This document shows, one piece after another, positions 41,768 through 49,778 of a stretch of 49,778 nt of DNA. The number at the start of each line of letters is the position of its first letter. The first letter of the stretch is position 1. The stretch is from the NCBI GenBank assembly GCA_025435555.1, contig JAIWWG010000156.1, positions 1 through 49,778 of the forward strand. The letters are read 5' to 3'. Under the pieces are notes generated by a model. The model did no database searches. It worked only from the letters and a program-made list of their open reading frames with translations, and was not told the origin of the DNA. This stretch comes from Chytriomyces cf. hyalinus JEL632. Taxonomy: Eukaryota > Chytridiomycota > Chytridiomycetes > Chytridiales > Chytriomycetaceae. The position numbers and the translations under genes were made by a program.

Positions 41768-42182
41768 CTATTTCGTCTGGTCTGATTCTGACAACGGGTG
41801 CTGCTCCTCATACTTTCCTGTGTCTGCCTGTGTGGCAGTCAACTTCATCTCTTCAAACGGCTCCAGCTGCTTTAAATCGCCAGAACTTTGCAGTGTGATT
41901 AAATCACCCGCTGAATCGTTTTGATGCTGTATCTCCTGCCCTATTCGCTCCTTGACAATATTCTCTTCAAGATTCGCAGCTGCATCCTCCTCACTGTTTG
42001 ATTCGCGAGCGGGCGAAGAGAGTTGTGGACGTGGCGGGAGTGTGTGCATTGGCAGTCGCGGTCCACGCTGATGATACTGCGAGGAATCCTCCCAGTTAGC
42101 TGGCGTCGCCCAGGACGATCTTCGCTTGACTTCTCTGTTACCATTCCCCTGAGATTGCTGAAACTGGTTATTTCGTTGGTAC

Positions 42183-42233
<51 letters not shown>

Positions 42234-45200
42234 AGTTGTTGCTGCTGCTGTTGTTTGTCCATAGTCGCGTGAAAGGAATGCATGCGATACGGCCTTGTGC
42301 CATTCTTTGGTGTGGTCACTTTGCCGTCTTTTGCGTCCGGACGGTACATGGAAGATGGTCCGGATGTGGGCCACATTCCAGAACCAGGATGCACATGTTG
42401 CGGCGAAATGTATCCCGGTGGCCAGAACGCATACGCTTGGTACATTGGCTGACCCATCGGGGGCGCGGTACTGGTAGTTGGCGACGTGGCCGCGGAGACA
42501 CCATCTTCATCGCCACTTGATCGTGGCTTCATGTTAAACTGGGGTGCCGATGCTTGTGCGGGTATACTTGGGTAGAAAGGAACGAGCTGCACATAGCCAG
42601 GCACCATCCCGTTTGCGACGGTGGGCCACCAGTAGTGAGATGGTGCCATTTGCAGCGAATGCTGCTGCTGCTTTTGTTGTTGCTGTTGTTGATGGGGCAA
42701 ACTGCGCGAAATCTTATTTGGCATATTGGTATTTTTGAGATGTTTGTCTCGCGTTCCTTGAGAACTTTTTGAACTTGAAACTAAGGTCTCTTCTTGTTCG
42801 GAAGCCTCAACGACCTCGACAGTATCGCTGAGAGTCGAAGATTCATCGGCACTACCATTCGAGCTTGTTTCACCGTTCACAACACTTGGTGCAGCCACTG
42901 CTGGATTTGTCGACGCACTGACACTTACAGTATTCATGGTGCACGTTTCGGCTTCCAATGACGTTCCGTCTTCATCGTCACTGATCTGAGTCGCTTTCTG
43001 GTCAGTTGGAGATGGCGTTGCAGCTGCCAATGGAAGCGGCTGAAACGAGTAGTATCCTAGCGCAGGAGACCCCACAAACTGAGGATATTGTCCTGATGGT
43101 GAAGGTATTTCCTGTCGTGGCTTTGGTGCTCTCTCCTGAGTCCCATTAGCGGCATCCGGTGCCATCCCACCTGACGTCACTGTTGGGGAAATGACTGTGG
43201 GGGCAGATGGATATCCCATCATTGGCAGAGTCATTGGTTGCATCACCCCCGGCATCATCGTTCCTAATCCACCTGAAACCGGTGCTGAAGCAATTGGTGA
43301 TGTCACTGGCTGAGCATTGCCATTATCCCATCGGCCAGTCGCGGCAGAAGAAGTGTCCAAAGCACCAGAGTAACGACTACGCCCTGCTCCGCCATTGGCC
43401 CAGCCTCCATTATTTCCATATTTACCATCTCCATTTGCAAACTTTTGCCGCCCGTTGCTGCCACCACCACCACTTCGCTGCTGCTGCGTATATGACTGAT
43501 TCTGTCGCTGATTCGGCTGGCGCAGCGATTCTGACCAAGAGTTCGAACCCCAATGCCCATTAGTCACAACACCCTCTGCTGGGTCAACAACAAAAACCTC
43601 GCATGCAGTTGGAAATCTCAACATCCCCTCCCGACATCCTTCGCCATCACATAGAATCTCTGCAGCCCTCCGGAATTCCCCCCGCAAACCAAGTACTGCG
43701 ATTTCATCTGCACTGTTGGCTAGATTCCTGTCAGTTGTGAAGGGTTCTTCGACGCAGAGGTATCGACACAGGCGACTAATGTCTGTGTCCCACATTTTGC
43801 TTCGCTTTGTGAGAATGGCTCCGTGACGCAGACTCATGACTGATCGTGTGTATTGGAATTCGTAGCCAAAGAAGTGGAAAAAGGAGACAACGAGATGGGC
43901 CAAGGAGGACTTGTTGCGTGCGCACATGAGCTTTAAAGGTTCCGTGTCTTGTTCGAAAGAACAGTCCACACCTTCAATGATTGTTTTCACAGGTGGTGGG
44001 GGTAGGGTTGGCGGTGGTGTTGAGCTTTGTGGGCCTTCAGTAGTTGGTGAGGATGCAGATGAAGCGGGTGCTGAGCTCGGCAGACTGGCTGAAAGCTTTT
44101 CAAGATAGATTTGTTGCAATGATGGAAGAACCGGTGGAGATCGAGTTTGAAGAAAGTTGATAGCCTGAAAACGGTGTTAAAAACCTGGTGCCCTTGACAA
44201 GTCCACTGTCGCTGCTCACCATAATCACCCAACAGTAACTACTAAGAGTTCCCCCCTTGGCAGCTAAATATGCGGAAAGACCCAATCGATGTTAAAATTG
44301 AAGCTGTGAAATTTTTCCTGCACAATCATACCGTCATTGAGAGCCCTCTGCTTCGCCCAGTATTTGATCATTGTCACAAAAGGACGAACGCGCGAATCCA
44401 GATCCACATATGCTTTCATGAGTTCGGTGTTTCGAAGCGCCAGAATATTGTTCACATTTATATCACATGATACCTCGCTGCATTTTGAACTGGGGTCAGA
44501 CAGCTGTTTTTCAACAGTCGAAAGCAAATTTGAACTCAACTATTCGGGATCGTAGAATTTACAAATCGGTACTTTGGCTTTGCTGACAGTGAAAACTTTG
44601 ACCATTCCATCTGAGAATGATAAAACGGTTGAGAACGTCGCAAAAAATGGAGTCGAGATTTCAAGTGGACACGTTACGTTTCTTGAAGAAGTTGGCCAGC
44701 ACAAACATGTTTGAAATCCCACGTTTGTGATCTTTCCACGGCGTCGTTAAGCATAAATCAACATCACTTGACTGAGAACCAAGGCCATTGACTGTCGATC
44801 TGCAATGACCCACCCACAATCCGGTAACATTAGCGGCATAACATGGAGTGGTACGGCGAGATTTTTTTACCCAAATGGATGCACTTCGATATCCTTGTCT
44901 GGCCATTCTAGGTTCACCAAATGCTGAATTTTTGCAATGAACTCCTCCCTTTTGCGGACATCAACCTCGCTAGGTATTAAAGTCTAAAAGAAAGTTGATC
45001 AATCCCAAATGACCTTCATCTTGATATCAGAGATGGTATCACCTCATAGACCTCATACATTTGCGCATTCAAACCAGCCTCAACATTTTCTGTCAGTTGC
45101 ACAGCAGAGCCACATTTATCTTCCAAATGAACTTCGAGATCCAGCCCGGCAACAAATTCATATCGAAATCGCAACTGTCCAGTCGGCTTAAACTTTAAGC

Positions 45201-46571
45201 TCACATCTTTTGCATGGACAATTTTTATCGGCTGCTGGCCCTGCCGGTCGGAATTATTATTCCCAGAACGAGAAGCTCCTCCTTTATATCCGTTACTGTT
45301 GGGGCGATTCTGCTCCTTCTCCTTTGACAAATTCGTATTTCGCCAGGAATCTTCATTCGAGTTGAAGCGTTGCGCATTAGTCCGAGATTTGCTGTTACTT
45401 CGGTTGAGTTGTTGGTATTCGTTCGATTGGACATGAGACGGGGGGTAACGAGTTTTGCCGCAAGTATTTGTTGTTATTTGAGCGTTTGCTGTTTGCTGTG
45501 GATGAGGTTGTTGAAGAAGCACCGGGGCTTGAACATCGTGGTGGTGTGCTTTGTAGCGTATTGCGCTGCGATTCAAAGACTCCGAAGGTCGAATGCACAT
45601 CCAGTACACTGCTGATGGTATTTTTGTTGTTGTTGAATTCGGCAATTTTGGTATTAGCAGTTGAATTCGCCAGTGCCGTGGAGGTGGATGAGGAAGAAGC
45701 AAACATCGGGGCAGAGGTTGCCCTTGTTGGAGGGTTGAGTTTGGTTTGATGATTGGCGACGGGTTGAGACATCAAATTGGCCTGGAGAATACCAGAATAT
45801 GATATTGGCGCACCTGGGGTGGGCGCAGCTGCTACTAATGAACCGGTATCATTAGCCTTTAGGTGCGAGGGGGGCTGTCGATTTGAAGCGGCGAGAGAGG
45901 AGTTGATCTGAGCAACGGAAGGGGAGACCATTTTCGATTCGTTCTTCAGATTGGATCGTGGTTTCGACGAAGCTCTACTTTCAGATGAGGATTGCGCAGT
46001 TGAATTTGCGATGCTGCTGGCGCTGCTGCTTCTGCTCGTTCGTTTGTGCATTTTCTGCCGCCTTCGATGCGTCTGCGACCTCGTCCGGCCAGAATGGATA
46101 CTTGATGAACTAAGATGGCATTGAGAGAAGGTGTTGAGAGAGAAGGCATGGGCTGAGCACGAATGTGACGCTGCGAGCGAAAGAAAGAAGAAACCTTTTG
46201 ACGGACAGTGTGTCGTCACACACAACTTCGGCAGCAGCGTCAGCACCAGAATCGGACGAAATAGCAGGGTCGATTTCAGTGTCGGAAGGGTCCAGGAGGA
46301 GGGCCATTGGACCCGCACCGACTTGTTTGGCATGAAGGTTGTTGAGACTGAGGGCCACGGCCGCTGAGTAGGAGAGGACCGGAGTAGCAACCCGTGGCGG
46401 ATTCGATGCAGTCGAAGGACCGGGCGAATCACATTCAACAGGTGGTTCCTGATCCGGTTCAAGTTGGGTCTCTGTCTCCGTGGGTTCATCGCCGAGAGCA
46501 TCATGGTAGACATCGTCGTCCACGTCGTTGCCCGCATCGTCCAAGCCTCTCGCTTCCTTGTTGGTGTCCAT
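41768..46571 (-). CDS. Non-canonical poly(A)/uridylyl transferase, Cid1/GLD-2 type, with polyglutamine
   Basis: Nine exons: 46571-46195, 46109-45450, 45391-45043, 44983-44871, 44799-44678, 44610-44541, 44489-44332, 44263-44220, 44164-41768. They total 4290 bases, or 1429 residues; introns are 51-84 bases. After 440 disordered residues come LNAQMYEVYETLIPSEVDV and the nucleotidyltransferase core, GSTVNGLGSQSSDVDLCL, with Asp512 and Asp514, and the third Asp573 in CDINVNN. PAP-associated motifs follow: RVRPFVTMIKYWAKQRALND, GTLSSYCWVIMAINFLQ and CRYLCVEEPF. The enzyme adds A or U tails to RNA 3' ends. The last ~500 residues are Gln/Gly/Pro-rich with two Gln tracts, suggesting ribonucleoprotein-granule association. 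Tail specificity (A versus U) cannot be told from the sequence. Confidence 0.88.
42182..42250 (-). repeat. CAA/CAG trinucleotide tract encoding polyglutamine
   Basis: About 17 near-pure CAA codons, one CTA (Leu) and then about six mixed CAA/CAG codons in the nucleotidyltransferase gene. Pure CAA runs are prone to length change. Confidence 0.85.
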
Positions 46572-46761
46572 GTTCGAAACGCCCCTTTTTTCTTCACTTG
46601 TCTTCTCTGATTGGTCCTCGTCTTTTTAGTCGCCGATTACTTCAATATTTTATTAATATTTAGTTTTCATGGATAGGACTCAGCAGCATTCATGCAAGTT
46701 GTATTCTCGCGTTTCGCAACGTTCAAGATTCAGATTCAGACAACACTGCGTTAGTGTATCA

Positions 46762-47989
46762 TCACCCAGACATGTCCATCTGGTTCCCTCCCGTCTTCTT
46801 GCTGCTGCTCTCGCTCATGTTTGCTGACCCACCATTGATATTGCTGCTCATATTCGGTGCTGCTTTGTCCTCTTTCAGTTGAGGTGGATTTCGCCCGTCG
46901 TTCAATTGCATCGATTCGGTCACAAAATCTGATTTCGGAATCGTGGCTTGTGCGGCGTCTTCACCATCCGACTCGTCTTCATAGTCTGAACAGAAGAGTT
47001 ATTCAGTGAACTCTCCGACGCTCGACAGCGAAGTTACCATCATCATCGTCACCGTCACTGCCTACTTCTAGATTCCCATCGTCATTATCGCCGTCTTCAC
47101 CGCTTTCTTCGTCTTGAATCTGTTTCCGCGCAGCAGCAAGCTTGAGCTTCATGTCGTAATGCTGACTCCGCATCCTTTCAAACTTTTCATGCTTTTCCCG
47201 CTCTGCTCGCAAACAAGAACAAGTCAATGAACACTCAATAACAAAACAAAAACGCATTTCCGCACCTTCTGTCGTCATCTCTTTCATCCCAGAGTCATCT
47301 TCATCATCATCCCAATCTCCGCTTGCACCGCCACCACCACCACCACCACCACCAGAGAAGCTTCCCGTAAAATGAGGACCGCTTGTCGACCTGGTTCCAC
47401 CTCCGCTCCCAACACTCTCTGTATCGCTCGTCAGCATAAACGAACTTGCACTTCCACCCGCAGACAACTTTTGTTGCGCATCCTTAACGTCATCTAACGC
47501 ACTGCTGAGTTCCATAGGCGGAATCGCACCTTAAAAAAAACACCGTTTTTTGTTAGATCCCAGGGGAGAAAACAGTTGCCCCCATCAGTCTTTCAGCCAG
47601 TCACCTGAATGACCGACAATTTCGTCCGTTAATGCATTGTAGTGGATATACGGCGTCTTCGGCTCGTCAATTTTCATGGTGCTGTCTTTTTGCGCCTCCG
47701 TCATCATTAGGTTGTCCTCTGCGGTAACCACAGAGTTGTCGCAATAAGAATTCCGCAGGAACAGACGGGAGCATGCGATTGCAAATAAAAACGACTCACC
47801 ATCCCACTTGAGTCTGGGTTGCGCAAAAAAAAACGGTGCAATGTCAGTCTCAAGAGAAAAGGAAATCAATCGGGATTCATACTTGTTGGCAGACGAATCG
47901 GCGGCATAGTCAGAGAGGCCGTGAGAGCGGCTTTTCAGGATGCCTCGCACTGGTTGTTTTTTCAAGGCGCTTATGCCATCTGCACTCAT
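46762..47989 (-). CDS. Protein phosphatase inhibitor 2 (Glc8/IPP-2)
   Basis: Exons 47989-47883, 47813-47800, 47718-47605, 47529-47266, 47205-47038, 46985-46762 total 891 bases, or 296 residues; introns are 69, 81, 75, 60 and 52 bases. Exon 2 is only 14 bases. Motifs follow human inhibitor 2 in order: VRGILKSRS (residues 14-22), KLKWDEDNL (36-44), [10 protein letters not shown] with the regulatory Thr before Pro, and the helical [20 protein letters not shown]. It binds and modulates PP1 catalytic subunit; phosphorylation of the TPY threonine reverses inhibition in known members. A nine-Gly run and acidic stretches ([18 protein letters not shown]) lie between motifs, making it longer than the animal protein. 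Confidence 0.92.
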
Positions 47990-48140
47990 TTTGGCTGTGT
48001 TTATGAAAATGGCAATGTCAAATCTTTCACTTTCACAGACAGCGCTGATCAACAATACGCTCGCGTAGAGTACTCGGTCCCGGTCAAAATGAACAGACAG
48101 GCAGCTCGTCCAGCAAACAATCGTCGAGTGATAAAACGGG

Positions 48141-48223
48141 TGAACAGAGTGGGATTCGAACCCACGCCTATTACTAGACCACAACTTGAGTGTGGCGCCT
48201 TAGACCAACTCGGCCATCTGTCC
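48141..48223 (-). tRNA. tRNA-Leu (anticodon CAA), copy 2
   Basis: Identical over all 83 bases to the gene at 26625-26707. Lies 151 bases upstream of the inhibitor-2 start codon. An LTR of family C begins 9 bases upstream of its mature 5' end. Confidence 0.95.
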
Positions 48224-48232
48224 TGATCGACA

Positions 48233-48474
48233 TGATTGGGAATTGCTTACCTCTTTCAACTGGCTTCTTGACTATTCAGAGGCTGGATTTGGACTGCTTT
48301 CAAGCAGAAGAGAGATAGAGAGTAGTAATTGAGTTATGGAGAGACTGATCTTTATTGGAGAAAATGGGTAGGCTTAAATAGGAGTTTCTGGAACTAATCA
48401 CAAAGTGAAGCTGTTGGAAAATAGTTTGGAGATTAGAAGGGAGAGATTTTGGTGTGTTGGAATTGGTTCAAAAT
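48233..48474 (+). repeat. LTR (family C), copy 2, 3'-truncated
   Basis: Begins TGATTGGGAATTG, like LTR family A (TGATAGGGAATTG), and runs to ggttcaaaata at 48474. It stops about 14 bases short of the ATTACGTAACA end seen in copy 1. Copy 2 lacks the nested family D insertion and shows the empty target (agagatagagag). Confidence 0.85.
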
Positions 48475-48579
48475 ACAAGCGGATTTCTGAAACGTGGGAA
48501 ATTTTGTTGTTGAGAAGCTTTTGCTGCGCATTCTTGAAGTACGTCAACGTAATCCATTTGCGTCAAAGTCAAGTCCCTG

Positions 48580-49263
48580 AGCAGTGAAAGGTTGATACAT
48601 TGGTCATTCAAACTATCCATGGCAACCCAAGCGTGAAAAGCCAGGCTACTGTATTCTCACTCAAGATGATGATCCCTACTCTATTGTGGTCAGCCAAGAT
48701 GTGGCATTCATCGAGGATCAGTTTGATCCAAGTAATGTGAATCCTCTCCAAAATCCAGTCAAGACTCTCTCCTGGGACAATTTTTGGCAAGATGATGGGG
48801 CTCCCCATGTTCCGGAGGCCATTTCAGTGAATCTCAAAAACGTCGAAACTGGGGTCTTCTTCGAAATAATCCGGATTCTCAGTCTCTCACATTTGAGCAC
48901 CACTCAACAGGAAATGTGGATAACAATACTCAATCCCCTCCACAAGAGCAGACCTCACCTAAAGGGCAGATCTCACCTGAATCCAAGTGCCATACTGCAT
49001 TCGGGTCAGAGCATGGGCAAATTGAGGGTCCAGTAACACCATTCAATGAGCTGTTCACAGATGAAGAGCAGGAGTTCGAAACTGAATCTGAAGGAAGTGC
49101 CCCAGCAACTCCGATGCCAGCACCCCGTGCAACCCGGTCTCGCACAGGACCACTGCCGGCATGGAGCCATACACTTGGCAATGACAGGTTCTCAGATGGA
49201 GATGCAGAGGCACTTCTATCTGTTGAATATCAGTCTCAAGTGATGGAGCACTGTTTACTTCAA
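48580..49263 (+). pseudogene. Copia-like Pol remnant (integrase-RT linker region)
   Basis: Overlapping frames give GYCILTQDDDPYSIVVSQDVAFIEDQFDP (about 48640-48730), typical of the strand pairs ending the copia integrase region. A second frame, 48916-49263, has ATRSRTGPLPAW followed by ALLSVEYQSQVMEHCLLQ and a stop. Copia RT would normally follow; none is seen. Frame changes mark it as decayed. The family assignment is moderate. Confidence 0.55.
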
Positions 49264-49778
49264 TAAAGGTTAAGTCTCCCTGATTCATCTCTTATTCTCT
49301 ACTGCAGATAAAGAAGAGTCACGCACCTCACCATTCCACCAACCTCAATACATATGGGCATGAATTATGACATTGAGTAGGGTAAACGTCTAGTAGATAC
49401 TATAACAAGGAATGAATACACGAATACACGTGTTCTATGAAGGGTGTGGACTTGTAGATGATGATAGCTTATTTCACTACATGACTTCAACTATTCTTGC
49501 TCTGATCAAGCATAAAGATGGTTGAAAGTAATTGTCTGGAATATATATGATGCTGGCCTAGTTGTTAAGGTTCACGACTACAGACCAACAGGTCCCTGGT
49601 TCAACCCACACTGCTGCCAACTTCATGCAGCTATCTTCTGATCTTTATAGAGAAATAAGCAGAAGAAGAAGAAATAGAAATCAACTTGGAAAAGTATTCT
49701 ATTACTACTTTTGTATGACTAATATGTCAAGCCAGTCAAGCAATTAATCAATAACTTACCCAGTGTGGGGATATTAAT
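49221..49778 (+). repeat. Dispersed repeat with tRNA-like promoter, copy 2
   Basis: Matches 1555-2110 closely, in the same orientation, and runs off the right edge. A box TGGCCTAGTTGTTAAGG at 49554 and B box GGTTCAACCC at 49598 are 44 bases apart and nearer the tRNA consensus than in copy 1. Confidence 0.85.
49554..49608 (+). promoter_or_regulatory. tRNA-like internal Pol III promoter, copy 2
   Basis: A box, a D-loop/anticodon-like middle, an AGGTCCCT segment and B box are in tRNA order and spacing. The T-stem does not pair, so it is a tRNA-derived head rather than a tRNA gene. Confidence 0.65.

Noticed and set aside
45395-46597. 400-residue single-frame protein at the start of the nucleotidyltransferase gene
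   Set aside because: Its first part is out of frame with the better start at 46571, and its end runs past a splice donor at 45449.

Overview
This is a eukaryotic nuclear window, most likely from a zoosporic (chytrid-type) fungus. Genes are compact and split by many short GT-AG introns (51-113 bases, mostly 55-85). The gene content mixes fungal features with ones typical of flagellated lineages: a basal-body/ciliary coiled-coil protein, an APC/C-type UBE2S with its LRRL tail, and an FHIP/RAI16 protein. The lineage call is inference. No prokaryotic operons, CRISPR arrays or rRNA genes are visible. Most genes below were joined by hand from splice sites plus reading frame. Every joined model gives a coding length divisible by three, which is the main check available without tools.

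Layout. 1-4.2 kb is a transposon graveyard: a decayed PIF/Harbinger transposase on the minus strand running off the left edge, a 14-bp minisatellite, a 556-bp repeat carrying a tRNA-like A/B-box promoter, and a broken Myb/SANT-like gene. 4.4-10.5 kb holds two divergent low-complexity protein genes, one with an SxIP motif and one with a PHD finger and AT-hook. 11.1-18.8 kb holds an ankyrin-repeat gene, UBE2S and an FHIP-family gene. 18.8-20.6 kb is gene-poor. 20.6-24.9 kb holds NUP54, an unrecognised helical protein 28 bases away head-to-head, and a seven-TM protein interrupted by one stop codon.

24.9-33.2 kb is an LTR-retrotransposon/tRNA region. It has a solo LTR, tRNA-Leu(UAG), tRNA-Leu(CAA), and then a stack of LTR elements beginning 8 bases upstream of that tRNA. 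In the stack a nearly intact 5.57-kb Ty3/gypsy element (two LTR differences in 328) sits between two copies of an unrelated 192-bp LTR, and every junction is the same 5-bp CGAAA. A further LTR beyond it contains a nested solo LTR.

33.3-48.0 kb is gene-dense: a BBOF1-like coiled coil, a cis-prenyltransferase (DHDDS/Rer2) whose start codon lies 40 bases from that of ELP2, a verprolin/WIP protein, a large Cid1/GLD-2-type nucleotidyltransferase with polyglutamine, and protein phosphatase inhibitor 2. At 48.1 kb lies a second identical tRNA-Leu(CAA), again with an LTR starting 9 bases upstream, followed by a decayed copia-like pol fragment and a second copy of the 556-bp repeat.

Functionally the cellular genes are unlinked housekeeping functions: nuclear pore, tRNA wobble modification, dolichol synthesis, mitotic ubiquitin chain elongation, actin nucleation, RNA tailing and PP1 control. 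The most interesting signal is the repeated close apposition of LTR elements to tRNA genes with re-used target sites.
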